Shown piece after piece: positions 28,041 through 39,965 of a DNA stretch of 64,000 nt. A model generated the notes under the pieces. The model had not been told where the DNA came from. It saw only the letters and a list, made by a program, of their open reading frames with translations, and made no database searches. Source of the stretch: Amaranthus tricolor (Eukaryota > Streptophyta > Magnoliopsida > Caryophyllales > Amaranthaceae); NCBI RefSeq assembly GCF_026212465.1, contig NC_080058.1, positions 4,803,501 through 4,867,500 on the forward strand. Reading direction: 5' to 3'. The stretch's first letter is position 1, and every line of letters begins with the position of its first letter. The position numbers and the translations under genes are program-made.

Positions 28041-28246
28041 AAAATGCAGACAATCAACTTGCTCATATTTTCTATCATATTTTTAATTTTTCCTTACAAA
28101 ACGATGAAATGGCTGGATGACATTGAGGGTCAATGTCGGTCCAATCAAGCATATACTTGTATATGTCATTCATCTAGTTCTAGGCTTCTAGCCAATTGCA
28201 CCCCCATGGGATCTCAAGGTATGAACAAGTTGATTGTCTGCCATTT
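28041..28246. ncRNA. Widely spaced inverted repeat, candidate small-RNA hairpin or MITE
   Basis: The left arm 28041-28067 (core CAGACAATCAACTTG) is the reverse complement of 28220-28246 with one mismatch and one bulge over about 27 bp, around a loop of about 150 nt. The loop holds two perfect small hairpins (GACATTGA-GGG-TCAATGTC near 28118-28136 and CATATAC-TT-GTATATG near 28149-28164). A 70-codon plus-strand ORF (28038-28250) with a hydrophobic N-terminus runs across it. Because its ends are the inverted repeat arms, I do not call it a gene. No target duplication was recognised. It could be a MIRNA-type precursor, an siRNA foldback or a small MITE. Confidence 0.4.
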
Positions 28247-28337
28247 TTAACAAAGTACACCAACAACAACAATAATATTGTTGTTAATGATAAAATTAAT
28301 AAAAATACTATTTTTAATTGACCTTTGGTAGCAAATA

Positions 28338-28712
28338 GAGATGTTCAACGAGGCAGGTTGACCCAACGGGTCAAGGGTCAGATTACATTTTAACGGGTTA
28401 TTAGCGGGTCGGGGTCATTAACGGGCCTTGGTGTAAATGGTCAAGTCGAGCCGGATTGGATAATTTTAGAAATTGGTTGCGTTCTATATTTTTATATGAT
28501 ATTATTATATTCATAGGTGGGTCGACCCAACGAGCCATAAAATAGAATAAAAAAAACTATTTAATGAACTTTTACAAAACGGGTCAAAATGGTTCAGATT
28601 TAAATGAGCTTTGACCTGCCCCGGTCTGTTTACATTTGACATGACCCGCCGCCATCCTGCCCATTTAATTTTGACCTGACCTGCCCCGACCCGACTCATT
28701 GAACACCTATAG
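28338..28712. mobile_element. Foldback element with GGGTC/GACCC motifs
   Basis: The ends GATGTTCAACGAGGCAGG (about 28342) and CTCATTGAACACCTATAG (about 28696-28713) are inverted. The interior is full of ACGGGTC/GACCCG motifs in both orientations. Related sequence recurs at 29470-29720 and 39433-39965. Confidence 0.5.
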
Positions 28713-29917
28713 TAGCAAACATCATGTGCAATTTCATATAAATAAGAATTATACATGATTTAAGAATTATACATATTTTTAAGAACTGCAAAGAAAAAAT
28801 AACACACCAATCAGAAATCAATAATTTTGAGTGTAATTCATAAAAGTGCCAAGGTGCATGTTAAGCAACTAAGGGACATCAATATACAATAATTTTAATT
28901 TTGAATTATGAATTAAAAAAAGAAAATGGTAACTTAATTAGTAAAAGCCAATTTGTGTGCATGCTTTTATCAGATTGATCCGGGCCTTATAAAATTAAAA
29001 TGGGCTCTCTTAGTTCAATCCATTCACTACTTGATCTGTCAACTATAATGCAACTATGGACTATTATAAATTAATATTTACTAGTAAGTAAAAATGCATT
29101 GTAACTCGACCAAAAAAAGTCGTTTAAGCGTACTCCATTTATTTACAGGTCGTTTGTGCTCCATTTATATAAATAAAGAATTCGTATGAAGATCGGTCCA
29201 TATAAAGTAAACTCGTTTAAAATTCTAATATTAAAGGGTCAAATTTTTGCCCTCAATAGGCCCTTTAGATTAGGTTGCATTTGTTTTGATTTTTTTTAGG
29301 TTAGCTCAACAAATTAAGGGTATTTAAATTTTTTTTCTTCATGTCAAAAATTTCATAAAATGCAACATTTAAAATTAGTTTTGATTCAACAAATTAATTA
29401 TTCTTATAAGAATGGACCGTTATAAAGTTTTTATACTTTATAAGAAGATATTGTTTCTAAGCAGAAAATATGACTAAAATTTAGACCTGATAAAAATGAT
29501 TCGACCTATTATATCAACCATAATCTAACTCAACATAAACAGATTTGGGTTGAGATTTTTGACACAACTAAGTAACAAGATCGGGTTAATCAGTTTATTA
29601 AATTTGTTAGGTTAAAGTTAAAATATTTAACCCACAAAAATCTTATATGACCCATTTAATTAAATGAGTGTTTGAAGTCAACTCAACTATTATAACCTAA
29701 ACTTCAACTATTTAATTATTTCTTATTTACACTACTATTATACAATATACATTAGTCATGGACTAAATGTCTATAAATGTACATGGCTCAAAAATAGTTT
29801 CTCGCTCAGGTTGAAATCCTAAAATGAGAAACGAAAAATCCTATAGGCCTAGAATATTCGAGTATTTATCACTTTAGACATTAGACCGATTAGAACAATT
29901 TCTAAGTTTAATTTATA

Positions 29918-30189
29918 CTCCCTTCTATTCACCTAAGGAGTCACATTTGACTTTTTACAAATTTTAAGGAGAGTCAAAAGTGGGACCCTAATGGTAGAAA
30001 AGAGAGTGATATTATGAGTTTTTAATGTAAGAAAGGAAAATTAGTATGAGTAATAGAGGGTATAATTGAAAATAAGATAAAGCTACTAAGGGCATAAAAG
30101 TCAAAAATCCATATCAAAAATAGAAATGGGACAATTAAAATGACTTGATCATAAAAGGAAATGGGACACATAAGCTGAATAGCAGGGAG
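29918..30189. mobile_element. Stowaway MITE
   Basis: The ends CTCCCTTCTATTCAC and GAATAGCAGGGAG are inverted and match the Stowaway (Tc1/mariner) CTCCCTCCGT-type terminus. TA flanks on both sides (29916-29917 and 30190-30191). Length is 272 bp. No coding. Confidence 0.75.
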
Positions 30190-30599
30190 TATTTTTTTTC
30201 CAGTTTAGATTATGATGGAACATGTGCGACTTACTTGCAACTTGTAAAAATATGTACTTTGATTGTAATTTGCTTAATTAGTGAGTTGAGTTGTCTCAAA
30301 ATGCGTTTGACCTGTTTAAGTTTTTTAACTTGCCTTTATATAAACATGTACGTGGGTTCAAATTAGGTCAAATTAGGATTCTCATTGTCAACTCAATTAA
30401 TTGAATAGGTTAAGTTCGCTTTAAAGAATTTCTAACCCATTTATATATAATTATAACATGTTTTTAATCCATTTATATATGACTAGAACACGAATCAAAC
30501 CTAACTTAATTTGTTTGCTAAATTTAATAAAATATAGTTAGTCTAAACTAAAAAATGATGACATAAAATTTAAAAAACTAATAATTTTTTAAATAAGCA

Positions 30600-31020
30600 A
30601 GTAAAAATGGTCATATTCGATTAATAGTTAGGTTTGATTTGATTCATATACCATTCGGTTAGGTGGATTGAAAGTGACTAGTCAAAATTATTGGATTTTC
30701 AGTTCCATTCAAGTTAATTTTGAATATGATCAAAGCTCATCAAGTCCTATTAGCTCAATTTGGACTTAAATTGAAATGGTCAAACAAATAATATTAAGAC
30801 CAACAATAATCTAGGTCAATTGAATTGTCAAACTTAAAGGTATTTATTTAAGTCATCGGATTGATTTTAAATCGGTTTAGAATTAAATTCTAATTATAAA
30901 TGTATTTATAAAATCAAATTAAATCGACTTTAATTATAAGATTGGATAAGTATCGAATCATCGAATCTATTTTAAAATCCCAAACTTTTTACTCGTAAAT
31001 CTATTTCCTCGATAGTGTTG
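30600..31020. repeat. Dispersed repeat family (GATCGGATAAATATCGGATCATCG type)
   Basis: The block near 30860-30990 is related to 33700-33905, 38945-39150 and 41210-41395. Shared landmarks are GGTTTAAAATCGG, TTGATTTTTATA, TAAGATCGGATAA and ATCATCGAATCTGTTTTGAA. The type is not identified, and it is non-coding. Confidence 0.5.
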
Positions 31021-31888
31021 GTTGAACTAATCATCAATACTAGTATTGTTTGTCCTTTGAGTAATGGAATTTTTATGAAAAGGATAAAAAAAGAAGTCCA
31101 GAGCACGATATATTATAAGTGCGCCACTTTAATTTGGACAACTTAATTGCCATCATGTAACATAAACATCTAATTAGAGAACTTTTCTTGTAAACCAATA
31201 AATTTATAAAGTGATAGGGATCTTGTTTTTAAAGAATTATAAACATATGTTACACTTCAGTCAAAATTAATTTCCTTGTTGAATGGTTTTTATAAATTAA
31301 TATTATTGACTTTTATTTTGAAAACATATGTTTTCTGATTTTTTTATTTAAAAAATGATATGGCTAGATAGTTGTTAACAATGACTTTTATTAATTTTGA
31401 CAAAACGACAACAAAAAAAAAATGGAAATTACTTTTTTTAGGTTAATATTTTTTTTTAAAAGTTCTTTCAATCACAAAATAATTATGAATGCTTATTCAA
31501 TCATGATATAGTTGGAGTTATGAATGGTTATAGGTACAAAAGTCAAAACTCTATTAGACTGGTCGTAGACCCGTTTTTTTTTTTAAGGTTTGTGTCAATT
31601 CTTTGAGAGCCAGCAAATATGAGCTCGATTCCGAGTCTAAAAAAAATGAGTCTGGATCTGAGTTTAAATTTAATTGAACTAGATATAGACTTGATCTATG
31701 ATCATTCCTAAGATCCTAGCTACACTTTTTGAGATTTGAACCTAACCTAATCTAAATAAGCTTATGTGTTTTGCAAACAACCCATGGACTTATATGAATT
31801 GAGGAACCTCATTGGTGATGACGTGAGATTTTTAAATTTGCGGAAAATGAGAAACAAATAAGTAAGATTAACAAAATAAATAAAAAAA

Positions 31889-32307
31889 TTGAGCTTCGAG
31901 TAAACTTAATTACAAAAATAAGTGTCTTATGTTCAAGCCTAAGGTTAGGTTAGTTTGCAGTTATTAACAGCGAATAAAAAAATTGGTAAAAAAAAGTCAA
32001 AATTGTTTGTTCGCAGTTAATAACTGCGAACAAAAGGGAGACAATGTCATATCATTGGAAGGAGAAAAAAAATAAAAACATGTTTGTTAGCCGTTATTAA
32101 GTAGGAACTAAACATAATTTCCATTTTTTGTCTCTTTTAACAGTATGACATTGTCTCCTTGTTGCTCGCAGTTAATAACTGTCAATAACCAATTTTGACT
32201 TTTTTTGACCATTTTTTTGTTCGCTGTTAGTAACTGCGAACTAACCTGATCATAGGCTCGGACATAAAGACGCTTATTTTTAGAATTAAGTTTACCCAAA
32301 GCTCATT
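31889..32307. mobile_element. Palindromic MITE/foldback, about 420 bp
   Basis: Two arms of about 200 bp are inverted copies of each other (start GAGCTTCGAGTAAACTTAAT; end AAGTTTACCCAAAGCTC). The arms contain GACAATGTCATA and a near-perfect 23-bp inner palindrome (32009-32031, 11-bp arms around a central A). A related copy is at 48058-48407. Confidence 0.75.
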
Positions 32308-33072
32308 CTTTTTTTAAAACAAATATTGCTTATTTGTTTCAATTTTCAAATTTGCGTTGAGACTAAAAAGAAAAAGTGACACCATCTTCTTTCCGATGTA
32401 AATTTTATAGTATAAAAAATGGAAAAGAAAATGCCAAGATAAATTTTCAAATGAGTAGGTTCACGGTGAGGTCATTTTTATTGGGCTAATTTAACTTACA
32501 GTTACAGTTTTAAGGTGATTACTTATAATTTTAAATCAGAAATTTTTGCATCATATATAAGGTTATCTCATTGTAGTTCAACTTTTACATGTTATGTTAA
32601 TATAAATTTTTTTTATTAGGTCTTTTTGTTCAGAGATAGTTTTTCATATGAGTAGTTAATTTTAAATTCATCCCTTATAATTTTAAAATAATTAATTATA
32701 AGTGAATACTTTATATAAATTAGTTATAATCATAATTTAGACTATAGTTTTAAGTGAACACTTATAACTTCACAATGATCATTTTCATTGTTAAAGTGAT
32801 CCATTAAAGAGATAAATTAATTATTTTGGTCCGTTTTATAGTGAGACGATTTCCTTTAGTTGCAATGATTTGGTATAGAAAAACGGTATGGACCCAAATG
32901 TGGGCCATTAAAAAGTACCAGCAAATGGTTTTATGTTTGAAGAAAGGCAAGAGTGGCCCAAACTTGTACCAGATTTCTGGACCCGTCACATGTGACGTTA
33001 AATGCATAGCAGCATTAGCTAAGAAATCGTGGGCCCACAACATTAACCTCATTTGCACTTACACTAATTCTT

Positions 33073-33307
33073 AAATGAGACAGTTTCACGGTGAGACTAT
33101 CTCTATTAGGGCCCAAAATACATTTTTTGTCTTAAAATGCTTACTTATAACGTTGCAATGATCGCTTATAATTTTAATATAATTATTTTTTATAGTCTTA
33201 GAATAATTACTTATAACCTTAAAACGATTACTTATGATCTTAAAGTAATCAATTAAAAAAGTAAGCTATTATATAAATCCATCTCATAATGAGACTGTCT
33301 CATACAA
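33073..33307. mobile_element. MITE with GAGAC-type termini
   Basis: Begins AAATGAGACAGTTTCACGGTG and ends inverted at CATAATGAGACTGTCTCATA. The interior repeats ACTTATAA units. Relatives are at about 32455-32830 and 43571-43737. Confidence 0.55.
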
Positions 33308-34515
33308 GACTAGTTGTTCAACTTATTTTAAATTTTTAGAAACTAAGAAAAGCGCCTTTCCAATTTTGGACTTTATGCTTCCCCCACCTCTTTTTTATTT
33401 GCATTTTGCAGCAAGCCTCATGTGGTAGGACCCACTGAGTTTTTGTGATTTTCTGTTCTAAATAAGAATTTTAAATGTTAATGATTATATTAGTTGGGCA
33501 ATTCAATTCTTATATAGAAAGATAAAACCATCTCATATAAGAATTTGTGCTGAACAATGATTTTTGCGATGATGTTTTTGACTTTTTTAAATAGTCAAAT
33601 ACTCAAAATAATTCTGGAAATATAGATCTAATGAAGGTAATAAGTAAATAAGTTGAAATTTATGGTTAATTTTGGGATTAGATTATAGAATTCAATGATT
33701 TGAGCAAGTGTTAATTCAGGTTGCGAATTATCGAATCGATTTCGGATCAGGTGTTTTGGTTGATTTAAAATCGGTTAATCGGGTTTGTGTTATGTGTGAT
33801 TGTGTCCACATTGATTTTTACATTATTTTTTCATTTTAAAGTTGGGTTTGGTTTTAAGATCGAATAAAAATCAGATCATCGAATTTGTTTTGAATAGTCG
33901 TATGTACAACGTAACCCTCTTCACAGCTCAGTCGTTTGGAGTCTCTGCTGTTGGCTGTCAAGTGCACGAATGGTAGTTTGGACTATTCACAGGCCTTTTT
34001 CTTCTGACGAGTGGAGCCCCAACCAGAACCAGATTGTAGCTACTGGCTACTTGTTACTGCTAGGATCTGGACCATTTCCCTCTGAAAACTTGCCAACTTT
34101 TTAGCCTGTGTGTTAAAATGATTTTTCTAATAAATTAAAAATAATATGTATATTTTAAAATAATGCGTATATTTTATAAGTTATTAGAATTCTTTCTTTT
34201 ATTATCATATGGTTTTAAGATGGTATCTTTTTAGCTTATAAAATATATACACCTTCAATTTTTTTCGATTATATAATGATATTATATTATTAATAATTCC
34301 AATCCAATTTAACATCATTATATACGAGTAGAATAAATATGTATATGTGAAGAAAAAGTCAATAGCTTACTCTATATTAATGTGAAATTACTTAACTAAA
34401 GAAACTACTCAAGTTCTTAAGTTGTTTTGTCATGTTCTACCAAATTCACAAAATGGTAGTTGTGGCATGCCCCTTGAACCATAGCCACGATTGGCGGGTC
34501 GGGCCATGCCTACTT

Positions 34516-34597
34516 GAAAGTTATACCGTATCAAGCCATAAGAAAATTGCGTGCGTGAAAGTTATACCATATCAAGCCATAAGAAAATTGTGTGCAT
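34516..34597 (+). repeat. 41-bp tandem duplication
   Basis: Two adjacent 41-bp units (34516-34556 and 34557-34597), beginning GAAAGTTATACC, differ at three positions. They lie in a 65-codon ORF that has no recognisable content and is not called a gene. Confidence 0.9.
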
Positions 34598-34639
34598 GTC
34601 GGTTTAGCCCGTGCCCATATAGGCTCTAGTGATTACAAG

Positions 34640-35600
34640 GCCTTGTATGGATGCTTACATTGGACATGCTTCAAATCCCTAATCGGCTAATTTTTCATCC
34701 ATGCATGAACTTTTACATTTTCAGGAAATTATTTTCACTATTTTTGAAGTTAATTGCTAAGATCCTAGCCTCTATAAGACTTAAAAGGTCCTAAAGTCCA
34801 AGTATTTTTAGCTAATTTATGTTCGTTTACATCATCCATTCAAGTAAAAGGACCGAGCATTGAGGAACTATATATACTTATCTTTTATTGCTATTAAGGC
34901 TTTAACGTTATTGTTTACAAATTAAAAATATTAATTCAATATTTGGTACTTTCTTGTCTCGCAAAATTTTGGTCATGATCCATATTTTTTCTTTAAATTT
35001 AATTAACACATTTAACTTATTTATATTTCATCCACACATCTCTTATTTCCCATAAAATATCAATATATCAACTTTTTTTTTTTATTTTCACACTAAAATA
35101 CTTATGGGTAAATTGAAAGAGAAAGAGGACGTAAATCATTTTTAAATTTATGTTTATTTGTATTTAAATTTAAATTATCTACTCTTAATTTTATTATTCC
35201 TCTAACTTTACAACATTTAATTTCCTTTATAATACAAATTAAATATTCACACTACTTTTTTTAAATTTTTTTGATTTCACTCATATATTTTCTGTCTTTT
35301 AATTAATATATATACTACTCACATAATACATTCCTGACATTTATATACTTGTTACAAATTTATAAGAACATACAAGAGGAAATAACACTAATAATAACAC
35401 TAATCATTTATTATGCACAAATATAAGAATTAAGTGACACTTAAATGAAATATACTACTAAATTCAGCTTGCTAGCTAGCAACATCTATATATAGCTAGA
35501 AAGTGTTTAACATACAACAAAAAGGTACAAAATTATATAGCACCACACACATACAAATAAAACTTGGACCACACCTTCTTAACATACATTAAGAAGCATG
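34640..35600. other. AT-rich intergenic downstream of GTL2
   Basis: No gene seen. It lies 3' of the GTL2 stop and should include its 3'UTR near 35300-35646, but no unambiguous polyadenylation signal stands out. Confidence 0.5.
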
Positions 35601-35646
35601 CATAGTATTAGTTGCACCACCCTATGCAACACTACTAGACCCACCT

Positions 35647-36980
35647 TCACCCACCTGAAAATGCATTGGACTTACCAATTTCCGGCGACCCGGCGAGGTT
35701 CATCTGCCTATCAATGGAGCCCACTAGTGCTCCTTGACTATAAAGATGACTTAGTTGATGAAAATAAGGACAAGTTCTTGAGTCAATTGACCTTTTCTTG
35801 TTCAAATCCTTTGTTTTTCTAAAGTACTTGTTTATGTTCTCCCATTTCTCTTTGCACCTTTTTGCATTCCTATTGTACCCTAATTCCATCATCTTTTGTG
35901 AGATTCTTTCCCATAATGGACCCTTAGAACAACTTTCTTTATCATTGTTCACATCATTACCATTGTTAAAGAGGCTACACCTTATGTTGATCAATGCTAA
36001 CACTTCATCTCTAGGCCATCTTCGCCCGGTATCATCCTTTCCTCCAATAACTTTTTGGCGATCAATATCATCTATTGCATTAGTGCCGGTATGATCTAAA
36101 CTCGATAATTTATAAGAATCAACCAAAGAAGGAGGATTAGGGTTTTGACCCACCACTTGATCATTAATGGGTAAACTATCATTTAATGAAGAAGTTTTAT
36201 CATGGGTTGTATAAGAAGATGAAGGTGGTAATTGTACACTAATGGGATTATCTTGATAATTAGTACTTGTAATTAAGGAATTAGACAAAGTAATAAGATT
36301 TGGTACCTTGCTAATATTTTCAATTGTCTCTTTAAAACACCAACTATTTTCCATAATATTTGATGATGATGCATTAAACTTGTTTAAACAATCAAGAATC
36401 TTAGCTTGCCTATCTCCAACAATGGCTTGTTCATGTGCCCTAATTTCCAATTCCTTCTGTAACCTCTCAATCTCTTGTTGTTTCCATGCTTCTTCCTTTG
36501 CAATCTTTTCTTCATCTCTTTTTACCATATCTTCTAGAATCTTCCAATGAAGTTGTTCTTGTTGATCCATCATTTTATTAACAATTTTCTCACAAAACCC
36601 TTTTAACATTTCAAATTTCTTTTGTGATCTTTTTCTTTTCCTCATCATTTTCTTTGTATTTTCCTCAGTCTTCTCACTATCATCATTCATAGATTGTTCA
36701 TCTTCAACATGGTGGTTCATATTTTCAATTTTTCTTGTAATACCCACTTCTTTTTCTTCATTATTATCCTCTAATAAATTCTCTTTTTTTCTTTTTTCTT
36801 CATTTTCTTCATCATCCCAATCATCATCATCATGAACATTATTTTCATCTTCATCTTCATCTGGAAATTCACCCCTTTGAGATAATGAAGTCTGTGGATG
36901 ATCATGATCATTAGGAAGATGATCATCATGATTAATATTTGTATTATTACTACAAAGTTGTTCAAGCTCTCCAAAGAGCC

Positions 36981-37036
<56 letters not shown>

Positions 37037-38389
37037 GTATTAGTATTATTATTATTGTTATTATTAATATTAATGTTGTTGAATTCTTCCTCAAATTTCT
37101 CCTTGCACTTCTCAGCAGTCCTTTTGAACCCAAGCTCTGCTAACTTTCTGCTCCCATAATAAATGAAAAAAACAAAATCAACCCTTTGAAAAACAATAAT
37201 GTATTATTGTACTTTAAATATTATATTCATTAAAAAAAATTGCTAGGGACCAGAAAAATATATGGTGTAAACAACTCTTTCAGATACTGATCCTAATATC
37301 AGGCATGTGATGAATCTTATGGGACTTAAAAACCAAGCTACCAATCTTGAGCATTCTCTATCAATCTAGAGCTTTTTGATGGGTCCAATAAAATACCCAT
37401 TTTTGTTAATCATTACAATTTATAAAAATCAATCAAAAATCAATCAACAATTTAATGTGGTAAAAATTATAAAAACGAGTTTAAAACTGATAAAGTATAT
37501 AACGCATTTAAAATTTTGAATAATATTAATAAAATATGTTACAAACTCTATCCATCATAAAAGTTTTCAATTTCGAAGATTGAGTTTTACCAAAACATAT
37601 TTAGTTATCATCAGCATTATATATCTCTGTTATAAAATTATAATTAGGATAATGGGGAAATTGGATGCATAATGACAATGTATATACTCATCAAAAGTGT
37701 TGAGAGAATATAATAGACTTTAACCATCAACTTAATTTTTTGATTGAGTTTTTAGCATGATATCAGAGCCAACGTGACAAGAGGTCATAAGTTTGAATTT
37801 CAATCATCCGTTAAATTTAAGTGAAATATTTCAAATCAGGTATAAAGAGTTTCATTTGTGCTCTCGTGTGAGGGGATGCAGTGTTAGAGTGCATAATATA
37901 TACTATGGAGCGTGTTTGGGGCCACCAAAACGTTTAGTTTTAAATATATACATGTATCAAAATGCATAAATAAAAAAGAAAAAAGAGCAAGACATACCTA
38001 GAAACATTCTCCCAAATAAAGTCAGGAAACCAAGTATTATCCATACTAGATCTGAGTCTAAAGAGAGCAAGCAATTCATCATTAGACCATGGAATTTCAT
38101 GCAACAACAATGATCTTGGATTCAAACAAGAATCATGTAAGTTAAGAATTTCTCCTTTAACTTCATTTCTATGAAGAAATTGTGAAGGATGAAGAAGATG
38201 GTAAGAAGAATCAAAGGTTGGTGGGTAAGAAGGGAAAGAAGCATGGTGATGATGATGATGAAGAGAAAAAGATAAAGGAAGATTAAGAGAAGAAGTAGAA
38301 GAATTATTAGCATTATTAGTACTATTATTAGTATTTGAATTTGTAGAGGCTAAGAATTGATAGAATTGGTCGCCCATTCCATCAAACAT
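35647..38389 (-). CDS. GTL2: Trihelix transcription factor, GTL2 type
   Basis: Two exons, 38389-37998 and 37147-35647, joined by a GT-AG intron (donor TCTAG|GTATG; acceptor GCAG|AAAG) and in phase, encode 630 residues. The start MFDGMGDQFYQFLAS matches the Arabidopsis GTL2 N-terminus pattern. The first trihelix (about 99-156, IPWSNDELLALFRLR ... KCKEKFEEE) is split by the intron. An Asn-rich tract follows (encoded by an AAT microsatellite, 36977-37060), then an acidic stretch, a basic patch RKRKRSQKK (about 300-308, likely nuclear signal), a Lys/Glu coiled coil (about 314-389) and the second trihelix (about 506-595, RRWPRDEVLALINIR ... KRCKEKWENINKYFRK). GT factors bind GT elements in promoters as nuclear regulators (family knowledge). 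Both DNA-binding domains look complete. Its targets are not shown by the sequence. Confidence 0.95.
36977..37060 (-). repeat. (AAT)n microsatellite coding poly-Asn in GTL2
   Basis: Minus-strand AAT/ACT codons give a run of about 25-30 Asn with a few Thr. The length is likely variable between individuals. The run lies just after the first trihelix. Confidence 0.95.
37651..37930 (+). mobile_element. TRIM/Copia-like remnant in the GTL2 intron
   Basis: An LTR-like end TTTTAGCA (to 37757) is followed at once by TGATATCAGAGC (37758-37769), one base off the initiator-Met tRNA primer site TGGTATCAGAGC. About 110 bp later GAGGGGATGCA precedes TGTTAGAGTGCATAATATAT (from 37882), which looks like a second LTR start and resembles 37665-37685. 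The internal region is too short to code, so this is a TRIM or a deleted Copia element. Confidence 0.5.
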
Positions 38390-38940
38390 TTTTTTTGGTT
38401 GAATTGTTTTACAAATTCCTTAAAAACAAATTTACAAAAAAAAATTGGGGTTTTTTTTTAGTATGGGGAAGCTAAATAAAACCCCACATTGATGTATACC
38501 TTATAAAAGGGGGCCTAAAAATGCAATACTATCAAGGGTTTTGTCATCAACCTAAGCCCTAAAATAAAGAACAACTTTAAGGTAAGTGAAGGGCACTACC
38601 ATAGAAAATGACAAGAAAAGATGGGATGTGATTTGGGGGTGTCCTACACTTGTAGGAGATGTGGGTATGGATTTATTTGAAGGGATATGGGGGGACTATT
38701 GAAAATGAAACTTTTAAATGAAGATTTTTTTTTTTGTGTTTTAAAAAAAATGGGTGTGTGAAGGAAGAGTAAGAATCCAATGTAGGAGGTGAAGGAGATG
38801 AGTATGATGATGCAATTAACGGCAAAAGATAGCAGGACACGTGAAAACATGCAGGACATGGGACCTATTTATTTATGTTTGGGGGGTTCTTGAATCTTGA
38901 ACATAGGATAGGAAGTGTTGTAGTACATACAACTAGAGGT
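38390..38940 (-). promoter_or_regulatory. GTL2 5' region
   Basis: A minus-strand TATAAGG near 38512-38505 is the best TATA candidate, about 115 bp upstream of the ATG. No other gene is seen in this interval. The functional start is not shown. Confidence 0.35.
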
Positions 38941-39432
38941 CATTATAGATAGAGGTGTTTGATTTGAGTAATTGAATTGATTATGGATTAAGTTTTTCAG
39001 ATTGGTTTAAAATTAGATTTTATAATCATATTGATTTTTATATAGTTTTAAATTTATTTTGACGTCAGGTTAAGTTGTGTTTGATCGCAAGATCGGGTAA
39101 ATACCGGATTATTAAGTTTGTTTTGAAAACTTGCGTACGTGGTCTTCAATTTGACATTTACTTGTGTTGGGATGGTTTATCCTACATTGACAAATTGAAG
39201 ATGATGTTCAACATATTGTATGTTATTGGAGTCCTTCTTTCCATCGCGACATGATTTTGGGATGATATATATTCATGACTTACGAAGTGTGTGCATCTTG
39301 TGTTTCCCAGATAATATGCTGACATTCCAACGCGATACACCTGAATCGAAACTAATATGATAGCTCGAATAAATACCTCTAATTTTAATAGTTAATTCAC
39401 CTTTTAAAAACCTGTATATAGATGTAGAATTA

Positions 39433-39965
39433 GGGCTGGTAAAAGTTGATCCAACCTGCTAAGCCGACCTGAGCCTAACCCAAAATAAGTGGGTTTGGGT
39501 TGAGGCTTTTGACCCAATTAATTAAATGGGTCGACCCCACCTGAATTGTTTATTAAATGGGTTAGGTTCAGGTCAAAATTTTAAACCTGAAAAACAACCT
39601 GTATAACCCATTTAATTACATGTGTTAATTTCGAGTTAAATCAATAACTATAAGCTAAACTTAGTTCAATTAATATTTTCTTATTTTTTCATAGTAAATA
39701 CAAAATAAACAACAAAAAAACATAAAGTTAAAATTAACACCTAAAAAATTAGATTTAATCAACGTTAAAAATCTTCAAACGAAAACAAAAAAAATTATAA
39801 ACGGGTTAAGTGGGTCGAAATCAGGTCAACCTGATCTGTTGCAGGTCGGGTCAAGGTTGTGATTTTCGACCCAATTAACTAAATGGGTTGAATTTGGGTC
39901 AAGAGTTTTATAATCTGTTTATATATGACCCGAAACCGAACCCGACTTAACTTAATCTGTTTGAC
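39433..39965. mobile_element. Insertion with GGGTC motifs in duplication copy A
   Basis: Absent from copy B, where GTGTAGAATGACAAATAAGG runs straight through. It is rich in GGGTT/AACCC and GGGTCGACC-type motifs in both directions, related to 28338-28712 and 29470-29720. The empty site in copy B defines its borders to within about 10 bp. Confidence 0.7.

Noticed and set aside
28038..28250. 70-codon ORF with a hydrophobic N-terminus and several Cys, as a small secreted peptide
   Set aside because: Both ends of the ORF lie in inverted-repeat arms, its Cys spacing fits no known peptide family, and the region is better explained as a foldback.
36771..37133. 120-codon minus-strand ORF rich in Ile and Met
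   Set aside because: It is the wrong frame of the AAT repeat in GTL2 exon 2.
37758..37769. Primer site of an intact Copia element
   Set aside because: The internal space to the next LTR-like start is only about 110 bp, so it can only be a TRIM or deletion remnant.
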